Assembly (NCBI GenBank): GCA_029964075.1
Contig: CM057140.1
Span: forward strand, 11,612,643-11,676,642
DNA from: Patiria pectinifera
Lineage: Eukaryota; Echinodermata; Asteroidea; Valvatida; Asterinidae
Reading direction: 5' to 3'
DNA length: 64,000 nucleotides
The notes beneath the pieces are model-generated. The model was not told the DNA's origin. It was given only the letters and a program-made list of their open reading frames with translations, and made no database searches. The position numbers were made by a program, and so were the translations under genes. Positions 35,201-47,545 of the stretch are shown here, piece by piece. Each line of letters opens with the position of its first letter. Within the stretch, counting starts at the first letter, position 1.

Positions 35201-38200
35201 ACTCTGCGGGAAAATATACTGCTCCAGGGATCACCTCAAAGACCAAGCTTGCGTTGCTGTATCACCAGAGCAGTCAATAATGTTCATATTTATTTTGTTC
35301 AGGGGGAGAAATACGAAGGTAGGGACAGTCTCGCCAAGGACCTTGGCCTGGTGGACTCGGAGAAGACAAGAGGCAAGCCCCTCCTGTGTGAGTTGCTACG
35401 ACGAGCCAATGAACAGTCTAGTAGGTCTGGCCTACAGCGATCACACTCCAATGCGGAGGTATGTCAATTACTTGCTCTTAAGTATTCATTCAAGTAAAAA
35501 TCCTTAAGTATTCTTTGGTTTGGAAGTAAGGAATGCACTCTGATGATGAATGTGATTGGACACTGCCATTATATGGCATCATAATACCTTGTTTATTAAA
35601 CTTGGACGAAAGAGTTCCTCCGATTTGAAAATTTGAGGATACATGTAGATAAGATCCTGAAGCACATCATTTGCACATCTTATGAACTCAGTGAATACAT
35701 GCGCATCAAACAATGGCATCATAATGCATATTGTATCATTACCTCATTATCATGACAAAAAAAGTTGTTTTTGTTTTCTTAGATCCCAAAATGAACTTTA
35801 ACTTTTCACAATGATTTTGTATCTAGGAGTTTTAACATAAAACAAATAGTAGGGCCCATATATCATCTTTTACCCTCCTATGCAAACATACATTCTGTGC
35901 CAAGTAGTCCTTTCAGTCAAAATCAAACAAGTGACTGTTTTCAACAGTTAAGAATTCCCAGCCTACATTAAGCAGGCTGGGACCGTTTAAGTAACTTGAA
36001 ACAGCTATGCTTTGACTCGGGGTGAGTGATAAAACAGTTGTGACCACAACTTGCCTGCTTTGTCTGTTGACCCAGTTTGACTAGTCACAGTGCTTGCATA
36101 ACATATCATCTGACTGCTGGTGACTAGCCTTTGTGAAAAGTATAGCTGGGGAAAGTGGAAGTGAACTTTGACTGTCTGTGACTGTTTGAATAGCTGGAGG
36201 GTTAAATGACAGTGTACGATGTGCTTTTCATTGAGGTTGTGAATGATCCATGTCTTATTCTTGCTTCCTTTTCTTACACAGGATATTAACATACCAAAGG
36301 TAGATGTGCCGTAGTTTTCTTTCATGCTTTACATTTTTAACACATGCATGCACATATTATAGTTTCATATTACTTTTATAGATATACATATTACTTTTGT
36401 AGTTCCATCTTAGATAAAGCAGGAGTTGAACATTTTGTTCCTACAAATGTATCACACTTTCCATATCTGCCTTTTGGACATTAACTCTTTCAGTGCCAAA
36501 CTCGTACATGTACATGTACGAGGTATATTTGTTAGTACAAAAGCGCCAACCTCGTACATGTACGAGGTGATGTTCGTAAATGTTCGTACTTAAAATTGCC
36601 AAACCTCGTATATGTACGAGGTAGAGTAAATATGTTATCAAAAGGGGCGCTCTCGCTCTTTCTAATGGTACCATTTTCATGCATGTACGACCTGTATTTA
36701 TTTTTTCATTCGAGTTCTTGCGAGAGGGCGCACTACTAAATCTCATATTTTCTGCAAAAAGTGCGAAATTTCCCTGTGTTCAGGCCAGTGTTTCAGGGTG
36801 TATCACTATGTTTGTGACTACTTTTGACCTTCAAATATATCAAGGATATACCATAGAGCAACAACAACAAATTTAGTGAGTAAAACTTATTTACTTTTTT
36901 TTTTTTTTACAGAATTTCGAACAATTAACAAAAACGCTCGAAGTTGGGCACTTTAGGGTTAAACTTTTCAAATTTCGCGGGCACTGAAAGAGTTAAGAAC
37001 TAATCACTTTGATCATTTGACATGCTATCACTCTCAAACCATGTACTGAGATGAGCACCTACGTAAATAATATTTTATGCAGTTATAACTTTTTGTTCAC
37101 ATTAATCTGTTCTCCCATTTGAGATTTCTTCCATGTTATTTTCAGTTGATTTTTTTCAGGCTTGGGTTCTCCACCTCCTTTAACCCCTCCCCTTCCCCCA
37201 GTTTACAGTAACTCAATTGAGAAAAGGTTAAATCTGTCCTGTTTTTCAACAACTTAAAATTGTGAAGTACATGTATAAACACGTTTTTATTTTTACATTA
37301 CAAGGATGCACACTAACAAGAAATTCTGTCCAGAATTATTAATGAATTAATTTTTATTGTCTGCATGTGAGCATGTTGGGTGTTTGTGTGTGTTTTTTTT
37401 TGTTATTTTGTTTGGGCCCTGTTTTGGTTTAACATCCTTTCGGACCAATATCTGTAGTTTTAGATGTTGTAATAAAAGCTGACATTGCATGAAATTTCAT
37501 TGCATTTCATTGCATGAAATTTTGGAACGTCCCAAAAGGATGCCTGAATGCATGGAAAGTTCTAGGTAGACTTCAGAGGAATAGGCTTAGGGCAAAAACC
37601 TTTAATTTTTTTTCTTTCCATTTTGTTATTTTCGTTTTCAGGATTTTTACGCCTTCAAGCGTGTGTTATGAACACAAAAAGTATTCAGGCTCATCTTCAA
37701 AGTATTGTGGAAACTTTATAATGGGAAAAAAATAGATCCATGTAAAGATTTTGATTGTTACAGTCATTTTTCCAATAAAAAAAAAATTAGGGTAAGGGCT
37801 GTCGGAATAGGGTAGGTAGGGAAACCGGAAGCAGAACTATTTTTTATTTTTGGCCTTGGTGCAGCACGTTGTTGCAGCTAGTAAATGTAAAAACTTGATC
37901 CACAGGTTTTGAATATTCGGTCAAATGCAGCTTTGAATAATTTATTCGGAAATGGACAGCCCTATTCAGCTTACATGTCAACATGATGGAACTTGATATT
38001 TTCTACATTGAATAAGTACTTTTTGACTAACATAAACAATTATGTGCTTGATGTTTCTTCATTTTCATTTCAATGGATTTTTTGTGTAAAAAAACAAGGA
38101 AATAACACTATACTTGACTATAAATGAGCTTCCAATTTCAATTGACTTTGGAATTGTTGTTTATTTATCGGAATCAATCTTTATTCCAACAGGATCTGAC

Positions 38201-41200
38201 AGCAGTTCAAATAGCTGATGCCAAACAGAAGTTTGATTTTTACGATGCAGTAAGTATGTTTACAATGATCCTTTTCTCCTGGATTACTTTGCATCCAAGT
38301 TAAAAGGAATGTACAACATTTGCTTTTGCTGCAATTTTCAGAAATAAATGGATTTGGAGGATTAGTACGTTATAGCAAATATTGTTACACTGACTTGTTT
38401 CACGTTTTGGGTTCGTAGATGCTGGAAGAACCAAGAAAACCAATCATGTTCTCCTAGTCTGGTTCCCCGACGCCACTTAAGATGAACCGGAGCAATTTAT
38501 TTACTTCGGGGAATTTTAAGATCATGAGAATCAGTCTAGCAGGCTTGTAGTTTTCACAGGTTTGTAATCAATTGCAAAGAAAATGCAGACGAACTAAATA
38601 TAAAAAATTAGGAGCACTTTTAAAAAAAAAAGCCAGTTTTCTCCAACGCTGGTCGGCCGACCAGCGTTGGAAAGATAAACTTTTTCTTGAAAATGTCAGC
38701 ACACCAGGAGCCGCAACTTTAAAGGATGATTTAGGCTGTCATTCCCTAACAATCCAGTTAGATATTTCGTGATAATTTGATCATTTCGTTTGATGATGTT
38801 TGCAAATGTTGTATCTTCCCTTTAAGTAACTGTTAAACTCATCAGCGGGTGACCATTTCAAAATTGATGTTGGTTCGAGGCTAAGGATTGTCACATAAGC
38901 CATTGTTGCCACAGTGGCTGTTAATCCATGGCCAGTGTTTTCAAACACATTTTGTAATTGGCTTCATTGATTGAGATCAGGGGTGTGTTCTACTCAAACA
39001 AATATTGCCAACCTTCGCAATTTTTTTATGCGCATAACCAATGAGAAATCATTGGCAACGTTTGTGTTGGTTGCATTTATAAGCAACAAGTTCTGAATAT
39101 CGTTGGTACCGGTAGCAAAATGTCATGAGTTTTCTTCTCTGTGGACAAATCTAGCGGCAGCCATTTTCTGCGGCGGCACTAGGCTAATGTGAGTCGCGCT
39201 CAGGTAGTACGGATGCACTCCGGGCTCCTTCGACGGATTGGAATACCAAAATGCACGTGCGTCTCGTTCGGCCATGGACAGCTGCACTTAGAGTTGAATG
39301 TGTATACGTGCAGGCATTCGGCCGTTGTCTATGAATGAATGTGGATATGCAATAGGAATGCTGCTATAGCAGTCCCCCGGCTTATCGGCTTTCATCCAGC
39401 TACGTCTATAGCCCCCATCCGGTGTCAAAGGGTTAAAAACCCGTGCAGCATGCGCATGAGCGTGACACTACTGCAGTGAAAGCTTCTAATTCTGGTCGCC
39501 GGATTCCACTTAAAGGGAAAATACAACATTTGCAAACATCAAAAAATAAAACTACCCAATCATTTTGAAATACCTTGCTAGACTGTTAGTGAATGACAGT
39601 GTAAAGCATCCTGTAAAATCATGGCACCTGGTATACTGTCATTTTCAAGAAAAGTGGTATTTTTGTATCAATTTCCAACGCTGATCGGCCGATCAGCGTT
39701 GGAAAAAACTGGCTTTTTTTCAAATACTGACCCCAATTGACCATCGCACTTGTTTGCAATCGATTACAAACCTATGAACGGGTACGAGCCAGCTAGACTG
39801 GTTCCCTGACCTTACAATTCCTCAATGTATGTAAAGTGCTCTGTTTCTTCTTATATGGAGTTTTATATTGGTTTTTATAGCATTTTCGAACCCAAAACCT
39901 CAAAAAAGTCAGTGTAACTATATTTGCTATATATTTCCAACCCCCCAATTCCATCCATTTCTGAAAATTACAGCAAAAGCAAATGATGTATATTCCCTTT
40001 AATGTTATTCGTCACACTCACTGTAGCATCTGGTACCCATGCACATGTATGGCTACATGTTTCCACCCTGGTGGCTGCTTTGAATTCCTTGATTGATATC
40101 TGACTCGGGTCATATCTGAGGCAAGCAGCAATTGGATTAATAGACTTATCCCTTTACCGGATTTATAAGTCATTGCACGTTCATTTATAACACTGAGGTT
40201 GCATAACTTTCTCCCACAGGTGGAACGCATGCACTTAGTGCTCTTTGATTTATAGGCAGTGTTGTATTCATAAGATGGAATTTTGCGTCGGGGTGATGTA
40301 AATCAAATAAGCTTTTGCCCTTCACCGACGTTTCTGGCGCCCTCAGGCAGTGTTGTAGTCGAGTCCATCACAAGTCCTTTCATAAGTCAAGTCACAAGTA
40401 ACAGAATGAACAGTGACAAAGAAATGCTTTAGTACCACTTCATTTGAATAATGACTTTCTTGACACTGAAGGACTAGTGAAGGACTTGTGATAGATATGT
40501 GATGGACTTGCAGGGACTTGTGATGGACTCGACCACAACACTGCTAATGGGGTTTTAAAATTGCACACGCGCCTGAAATTAAGAACGCATTGCGCATGCG
40601 CTTGAGCATGACACCATCTCAATAGTGGCGTTCTTTAGATTAGTCTGTAGACACAACCATTGGCGAGTTTTATTGACTGGCTCCTTTTATTCTGTGTGCA
40701 GGACAAGAGTGGTTCCATTGACAAGGATGAGCTTCGCAATCTTTTCCTTGACATGTTTCCCCATTTTCACAAGTAAGAGTTTATAAATATTTCTTAAAGA
40801 TATAGTTCATAATTTGTAATTTGTGCATTTTGTTCGTTTGAAGCAACAAAAGTGCTCAAAATCTTAAGAAGGGTGCTGAACAACTAACCTGATGAAGTTT
40901 CAGCTCGGCTTTAGCTGTATATTTCGAGAAAAACAACATTCTAGCAACTCGATTTCAAATCAAAAGTTGCTGAATCATGTTTTGAATTTGGCCTGAATTC
41001 AGCGTCCGAGACACGTTCTCACTGAGCCGATTGCGGCTACACGATGTCGCGCACCGATCTGACGAATTATAGCAACCGCGCGCACGTGTTCGTCATGTCA
41101 ACGCTTGCGCGCGTTTCGCCGAATATTAAAACGAACTACTAACGGAAATTTCCAACGGTTCTTCTTAAGACGCACCATTGGAAAGGCCTTCTTTCGATGA

Positions 41201-44200
41201 TTTCTTCAAAATGACAGCTCATTGCCAGAAAAAGTAATTTCGCAGGGAGTTTAGTCCCCTTACTATCTTTCAACCAAGTATGTTTTGCAACAATAATTGC
41301 GCCAGTTACTTTTTGGATAGCTGCAAATGATGGACTGTAGCTTTAATCTAGAGCAGAAACTAGCTTTTGTGTCTTTCATTGTCGGGCCTTATCTGAGGTC
41401 ACACAGCAGCAGTTCTTCCTATTTCTCCGTTGTTGTACCCATTTGGCAGGCAATCGGCCCTCCTCAACAAGACCTTAGACCTTACTTTTTCAGCAACCAC
41501 TTTAATCATGTTGAAAATTGACATTGATGCAAACTAATTTTATTTTCAGGAACATGTTGGAGCGCTACGTGAATGATGAATTTAGAGCTGGTGATAAAGA
41601 CTTTAGCAGTGGTGAGAACGATTATGTTTCTATAAATTTAGGGTCCAAAGTGTGACATTTTTCCTGTCCCTGTTGCCTCTGAGCTTTGTAATTTGTCATT
41701 CAAGGATCATTAAAATGACTTCAAACTAATTTGTATTTGTTTGCGAGGTAGTTTGCTTGATATAGATAAGCAGTCTTTGAGCAAAAAAGTATTAAGTAGT
41801 ACAATCAGAATTTACAAAGTCATGCTTGTAACAGGGACATGAAAAAGTAGAAACCCAAATTTATAGGTTGACTCTGATGCGTCTTTCTTTACAATGAAGA
41901 CCAAAAGTTCATCTTTTATTTTACTTAATTAAAATTAATATTGAATATCATTCAAAATTGCAACTTCTATTCATTACCAACTGTCCATGTTGGTAGTCAA
42001 TATTAGTGCATAGTTGACTGGCTGTTTCCTTTTTTCCCCTGGATTGTTAAAATTTTATTATTGCTATTGTATATTAGCTCATGCTTCATACCTTAACCCT
42101 AACCCACCTCACTCCTCCAAAATCGTCCTGGCGGTCTTGGAGGATTGTAGAGGATTGAGGATGAAGGGTGATTGAATCAAATGAGGATTCTGGAGGATTG
42201 AGGATGAATGGTGATTGAAGCACATGAGGATTTTGGAGGATTGAGGATGAATGGTGAATGAAGCACAAGAGGATTTTGGAGGATTGAGGATGAATGGTGA
42301 TTGAATCAAATGAGGATTCTGGAGGATTAAGGATGAATGGTGAATGAAGCACAAGAGGATTTTGGAGGATTGAGAATGAATGCATTTTGAGGCAGGACTG
42401 TCTGATGATTTTGAAGGATTTGGCGTTGGTTATCCTTCATTTAAACACGAGTGCAAAGTTTTGGGATGAAGAGGATTTTGGAGGATTGAGCATGAATGCA
42501 TTTTGAGGCAGGACTGTCTGACAATTTTGAAAAATTTAGGCGGAGTTGAAAATTTTTGGAGGATTTTGAAGGATTGAGGATGGTTGTAAGCAACAAGGGC
42601 CTAGGGGGTTAGGGTTTTAATGAAATGTAATATAAATCATGTTTTACCTCTTTGCCACATAGGCATTGACTTTGATGAGTTCCTGGGCATGTATCGTCGG
42701 CTGTTTGTGGTCTGCCGTTCTGTTGTGTCCAGTGATGTTGCGGACATCAGTCCCCAGTCCCAGAGAAGACTGAGTGATTCAATGAAGCACAGTGTCAACC
42801 TGAAACCGGTAAGATAGCTTGCTGAATTCATTAGGCCCCCCCAAAAAGTTCGGGTTTCTGGTCTGCGCGCGTCGCCGTAGCCGTGCGCGTCTGCAAAATT
42901 AAAAAGTATTTTTTTTCATCGTAGATGATGTCTCAAAATCGCCAAACTCACTGGTTTGACTGGAATCCTGCTGCTGCACAATTTTAACGTGTTTTTAAAT
43001 GGGGCTACGTTCGAGTATAAGCTTAATGTGGCCTCTCTGGGCTCCCGTATATTTTGCACTAAATTAGTTGGGCACCATTTGCAGTCATCAGCCGACATTT
43101 AAAGAAAAACAAAGTAAAAGAAAAAGCTGCGTCGCCGCACCACTTTTGGGGCAAGCTCCATACCAGAAACCGAAGCCTTTTTTTTTTGTCCTTAGTCAAA
43201 TTTGAGTGGCCAACGAGTCTATTTATGTAATTTCTTTTTTTAACTGGGTAGCCCATTCGGTGGAATCCACTGACCTCTCATGGGGCCCAGTAAAGAGAAG
43301 ACAGTGTGAAGAAATCACAGTTTTAGATGTGGGAGGAAAACCCCAGAAGAATATTCTGAGGAAACCCACGGAATCAAGTAGGGACTGAAAACCCAATCCA
43401 CATGTTGGCCCAGGCGGGATTCAAACCCGGGTCACAGCGGTGGAAGGCGAGGAAAGTACCGTTACGCCAACCTGCCTCCCCAGGTTGACTTGCTAAAGTT
43501 CAACTTGTCTCCTTAGGTGTGTGGTACAGACATTTGTTTCCGTGTTTAATTCCTTTACCTTTGTCGAATTTCATGTATATATTTGTACATTCGTGCAGCG
43601 TTTACCTTGATCTCAGAGACATTTTAGATACCAATCATGTGTAGTTTAATATAGACATGTGCTTCGAATTGGAATTTTAACATTTCAGCTTTTATGCAAA
43701 CAAATTAGGCATCTACAAATCATTTGAGTTGGGAAAGTTAAAACTGATGCATTATTTTTATGTCAGAAATGTCACTGAGCTTTTCTTTTTCAAAGCTTGA
43801 GATGTGATACAATACACAAGTATATGTACATGATAATATAGATTAGTTTATGCTTGTATGTGGATTAGAGACATTTTGTGTCAAAATTGTGACGTACTGA
43901 CTCTCATAACCCTGGCACTTCTCACCCTAGATAACAGCAAGGCAGAACAACAGCTCCAATGAAACAGACAGCTCAGCTCCGCAGAGTCACTCACCCATGA
44001 AGGAGAAAACAGACACGAACAAACAAATGAAAGGTCGTCAGAGGTCACTATCTGGAGGGAGTGATGTCAGTGAGGACTCGTTCTTTGACGACATACCAGC
44101 ACCGAGTAGGAAACCACTAACATTTAGCAGGTTGGGTTTTATTTTTATTTTTTTTTATTATTATTATTTTTTTTTTTACATTTTTATCTTTGAGTATATT

Positions 44201-47062
44201 CAAGCTTTTGAAAATTTTGAATTAAAGGTGAATAATTTTGATTAATTTTTTTTCATTTCTGTTTTTTGTATTTTAGCATGAAGACAAAGAAGGAGAGTCC
44301 GCCTCAGTCCCCTCCGAAAACCCCACCCCCAAAATCCCCGGGGAGTGGTATGAGCTCCCTTTTCAATGCCCCACCACTCGCAGGAAAGAGTGGGATGGGC
44401 TCATTAGCTGGGGCTCCACCATTACCGGGAAAGAGTGGGCCAAGAGGTAGGCAAAGCAGGGTGAAGTCAATTGTATTGATTATCATTGAATTAGTTGCTC
44501 ACTATCAAAAACAATGGATTTAAGGGGAATACGAGCTAACTGTACTTAATGCAACTTTCACAAAACATGCATAAACTAATTACAGCCAACATCACAACAC
44601 AATCATCAATTATAGTTTCAACGTAACCACTTTGCGCCGGGATTATTTTGACATTGACTGGACCCAGGCGCAGGATTGATTTTCATGAACCTCGATGCCA
44701 GACGGGTTCAGGCCACCATCTGCGGGTAGCACACCCTGATATTTCCGGCCTCGCTCACTGCGAACAGGTCACAGACAGATATTTCCGGCCTCGCTCGTTG
44801 CGTGTTTATCCGTCGTCCGTTCCGAATACCGCAAAACCTTTGCGTGTATACACGTCATCTGACATGAACTGGTTAAGAAGATCGTATTAACCACAAAATT
44901 CAAACTACAATCTTCCAGAAGTTTATTCCGTTTGCGTGTGTCAAGTGTCGTAACGTTGTATATTTGTTTTGTAGATACTTCCAGTCCAGATTGGAAAGAT
45001 CTGAAAGCCTTGGACAACAAGCTAGACAAGTTGAGTTTTGATGTGTCCAAGAGTGAGGCAAGTGAGGACTATGAGGACGACTTCCAGAGGTAAGGAAGTG
45101 ACCCTGCCATTTTTTTTCTGCGACCAAGCATAGTCATTGGCCATTATAGGAATGAGTCATTTGTCAAGAAAATGATGTTGGACTTTCCTTCCCTGTAAAA
45201 GATCCTCGGAAGCCATGAGTTGAAACAAAATAATGGAAAGTACTTCATTTAAAAGTTGGATTGATTAAACAAAATAAAACTCAGTTCATGTTTTTTGGGA
45301 AGAAGTAAGAGTTGTTAAGTTAAAAGAAAGGAAAGCCACAAATCACTTCAATTTTGCCTTCATTACAGAATTTTATAAATCTACTCGAAATCTTGCCGTG
45401 AGGTTGATGACCATACCTTTGAACAAAACTATTTTGAACAAGAAAGTAACCCATAGTTCAGGAAAAAAAACATGTTTGTTTCTTGTGTGTAGTTCTCAAG
45501 ACAGTCAGAGCCAGGCCCACACTGCCGGGAACAAGAGCCAGAAGAGCAATGAAGCAAACAGCGTCAGCGAAGAAATCAGTGAAGAAATACAAGATGACTT
45601 TGACATCTCGGGAGATGACGACTTCCTCGCAAGCAGTCATGACAAGGTAGTAAAAACGTTAGGTCTGTTCCGAGTCAACGTGGCTCATCAGGATGGCATT
45701 TATGTCTGATGTTCATTTATCTCTGATGGCATTTATCTCTGATGTTCATTCATCTCTGATGTACAAAGCACGAAATGACATACAAGTAATTGGTTTTCTT
45801 TGGATGGGATGCCAGACCATCGCGAGTTACTCCCCAGCTAATATTGGTACCCATTTATTCTCCTGGGTGGAGAGAGAGGCAAGTAGTGGTAAAGTGGCTT
45901 GCCCAAGGACACAACACATGACCAGTAGCAGCATTTGAACCCCTGACCCTCTGAGCATGAGTCACAAACCCTTACCACTAGGCCATACCCCCAATCAAGA
46001 AAATAATCAGCATAAAAAGTCGCCAGAATTTGAGGGGTTTGATGTTATTTTTCTACTTTTTAGTGGTTCATTGTTGTTTCAGTATATGACAGGAAGACAA
46101 TGAGAATACTTTATGCACAAATGTTTTCAATACGCAGAACTTTGGGTTTACAACTTGAAGAGAGAACCCTAATCCGAAGAGCGCCCTCAGTTGTCTGGAA
46201 AAGCATGAAACATTTCAATTGTGCACTTTGGAAGAATTTTAAAAATAAAAGAATGTCTCATTGTTTTTATACATTTCAGAGGAATTGATATTTGCTACAA
46301 ATAGGGCCTATGTTCCAGTGCAAAAATTTAAGCTAACCTCCCAGACAAGTGAGGCCTGTTAATTCATTAACAGGAGATCGCATTTTCCATCATTAGTATG
46401 AATTAAGCATGTGGTCAATAACTCCGGGCATTAAAAGTGCATCCCTAAAGAAACAAATGCCCTTGAAATGCCAAATGTGACACGGAAGGAAGGTCAAGTT
46501 TTCCAAATGGCTGAACAGAATCACTTTTATCTCCATATGAAAGGTGCTGCATGTGATATGCATATCTGCACATCATGTATTATGCTTCATTTGAGGCTTC
46601 TTGGAGCATGAAGGTGTTACACATATGGTTGCCATATTTATATTTGATTTGAACCGTACGGTTTTGTATATGCGTTACTAAGTACACCAATATTTTATCT
46701 CAAGACAGACACATGAATTAACTTTTGAGAATTGAAGTTTCTAGTTTCATGTTTAAAAAAAATAAAAATAAAACTGACATTGAATAAAACAATTAGCAAA
46801 TCATCAAATAAACCATAAAAGTATATGTGTTGTACGGCTTGCTAAATCCCACAAGAAGATTTTATTTTGTGTCAATTAGTGCAAAATTTGCATGCTCAAA
46901 CTGTATAATGAGCTTGTGTCTGCCTCTGTGTAACAGTGTTGAGTAATTTTTCTCCATCTGTTTCTTTCATCTGTTCAGTTAGACGAGTTGACTACTGACC
47001 GATCAGTCTCCCAAATCAGTGGTCGGTTTGACTACATCGAGGACGCCCAATTGGAATTTTAA
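32292..47062 (+). CDS. CEP43: CEP43/FOP centrosomal protein with LisH and paired EF-hands (complete, 14 exons)
   Basis: Homologue of FGFR1OP/FOP, which sits at centriolar satellites and subdistal appendages and anchors microtubules. Exons: 32292-32372, 33474-33582, 34669-34757, 35303-35458, 36282-36299, 38193-38249, 40702-40772, 41550-41611, 42663-42808, 43931-44130, 44277-44446, 44975-45089, 45493-45646 and 46979-47062; 503 residues, every phase consistent. The N-terminus (EDTELRDLVAQTLESSGVL, then RASVFLALEEQ) and LisH dimerisation region (residues 54-88) match the family closely. Two EF-hand loops follow at 169-180 and 209-220. The C-terminal half has the family motifs SEDSFFDDIPAP, SGMGSLAGAPPLPG and the acidic ending KLDELTTDRSVSQIS. 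Exon 5 is an 18-bp micro-exon and is the least certain. The start is the only ATG that gives the conserved N-terminus. Confidence 0.93.
34828..35143 (-). repeat. Inverted-word repeat element, GTGGAGAC subfamily (copy C2)
   Basis: In CEP43 intron 3. Reverse complement of 21797-22130 with only scattered differences and a small indel near the middle (the other copy has extra bases around CTTGCGACAGATCAACCC). High similarity implies recent movement or conversion. Words GTCTCC and GGAGAC recur in both orientations. Confidence 0.8.
36481..36996. mobile_element. piggyBac-like MITE with 17-bp perfect ends and three internal palindromes
   Basis: TTAACTCTTTCAGTGCC at 36481-36497 and its exact complement at 36980-36996, with TTAA at both tips. 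Near the left end three spaced palindromes follow at about 50-bp intervals: CTCGTACATGTACATGTACG and on (36501-36522), CCTCGTACATGTACGAGG (36550-36567) and CCTCGTATATGTACGAGG (36604-36621). 516 bp, no transposase frame; in CEP43 intron 5. Confidence 0.8.
38300..38825 (+). mobile_element. TTAAAGG element, left copy of an inverted pair
   Basis: Starts TTAAAAGGAATGTACAACAT and ends ATGTTGTATCTTCCCTTTAA, inverted ends of one another. It carries a perfect 28-bp palindrome at 38643-38670 centred on GGTCGGCCGACC. Its partner at 39510-40002 lies in the opposite orientation 684 bp downstream, inside the same CEP43 intron. Non-coding. Confidence 0.75.
38826..39509. other. Loop segment between the inverted elements
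   Basis: Mixed repeat DNA inside CEP43 intron 6. The segment at 39425-39509 is the relative of 28148-28330. CpG is higher than around it. No exon. Confidence 0.45.
39510..40002 (-). mobile_element. TTAAAGG element, right copy of an inverted pair
   Basis: Reverse orientation copy of 38300-38825, bounded by TTAAAGGGAA and TTCCCTTTAA. The palindrome is at 39675-39702, centred on GATCGGCCGATC, so both arms differ from the left copy in a paired way. The two elements together could form a hairpin of about 0.5 kb with a 0.7-kb loop in the CEP43 pre-mRNA. Confidence 0.75.
42153..42370. repeat. 43-bp minisatellite
   Basis: About five units of 43 bp (AGGATTGAGGATGAATGGTG and so on) in CEP43 intron 8, alternating between two variants (TTGAATCAAATGAGGATTC and ATGAAGCACAAGAGGATTT). 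Related degenerate units continue to about 42590. The minus strand is open in more than one frame because the unit lacks stops, but this is not a gene. Confidence 0.85.
42833..43194 (+). mobile_element. TIR element family 'GGTTTCTGGTATG', copy 2
   Basis: Starts AGGCCCCCCCAAAAAGTTCG just 24 bp after the splice donor of CEP43 exon 9 and ends at GTCCTTAG. Ends are inverted copies (GGGTTTCTGGTCTG and CATACCAGAAACCG). Opposite in orientation to 20996-21350 and the same as 53721-54084. Confidence 0.7.
43230..43481 (-). mobile_element. tRNA-derived SINE (family 3)
   Basis: Read on the minus strand: GGCAGGTTGGCGTAACGG (A-box region) near 43475 and CCCGGGTTTGAATCCCGC (B box) near 43428, then a body with GGGTTTCCTCAGAATATTC and GTTTTCCTCCCACATC. 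The head differs from the other SINEs in this window, so it is a separate family. It lies in CEP43 intron 9 directly beyond the copy-2 TIR element. Confidence 0.7.
44625..44880. mobile_element. TTAACC MITE, single-unit copy
   Basis: Opens GTAACCACTTTGCGCCGGGA and closes GAACTGGTTAA. The interior contains one copy of the GATGCCAGACGGGTTCAGGC unit that is present three times at 12868-13371. It lies in CEP43 intron 11. Confidence 0.7.
45656..45991 (-). mobile_element. tRNA-derived SINE (family 2), copy 1
   Basis: On the minus strand, TGGCCTAGTGGTAAGG (A box), CAGGGGTTCAAATGC (B box), TGTCCTTGGGCAAGCCACTT, then CTGGGGAGTAACTCGCGATG and CTGGCATCCCATCC. The tail region is interrupted by a duplicated TCTGATGTTCATTTATC tract at 45700-45760. 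In the last CEP43 intron, antisense to the gene. Confidence 0.75.
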
Positions 47063-47251
47063 AATGGTGAGAGGTTGTCGCTGTGTCACCCCAGAATGTT
47101 ATCAGCGAACGTGACACTCCAGTCCCCCATTTCTAGCTCAGGCGAAACAAGCAGAACAAATTATAGATGCTGTGCATGTCAAGATTGTGTGGTAAGTTGG
47201 AAACTGGTCCACTGAACACACAATCTGTTGGACTTTTTTTTTTGACTGGAA

Positions 47252-47545
47252 ATTTAAGTAAGTAAAGTCTGTCCCGAGCCAGTATGGCCCATCAGGCCGG
47301 CTTTTATCTCCGGTTTCAGTGTTATGAAACGACTGAGAATATTTCTGTTCCCCCTGGATGGGATGCCAGTCCATCGCAGGTTACTCCCCAGCTAATGCCG
47401 ACACCCATGTATACTCCTGGGTGGAGAGGCAAGTGGGGATGAAGTGGCTTGCCCAAGGACACAACGTATGGCCAGCAGCTGGATTTGAACCCCTGACCCT
47501 CTGATCATGAGTCGTGAACCCTTAACCACTAGGCCACACTTCCCC
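47252..47545 (-). mobile_element. tRNA-derived SINE (family 2), copy 2
   Basis: Same family as 45656-45991, better preserved: TGGCCTAGTGGTTAAGG, GGGGTTCAAATCCAGC (B box), GTCCTTGGGCAAGCCAC, CCTGATGGGCCATACTGG, and a TTACTTACTTAAATTTC tail. It begins 190 nt after the CEP43 stop and may lie in its 3' UTR in antisense. Confidence 0.8.

Noticed and set aside
42086..42385. 99- and 81-residue minus-strand open frames with repeated HPQSS/ILNPPESS text
   Set aside because: They are the 43-bp minisatellite read in two frames; the amino-acid period of 43 equals three DNA units.
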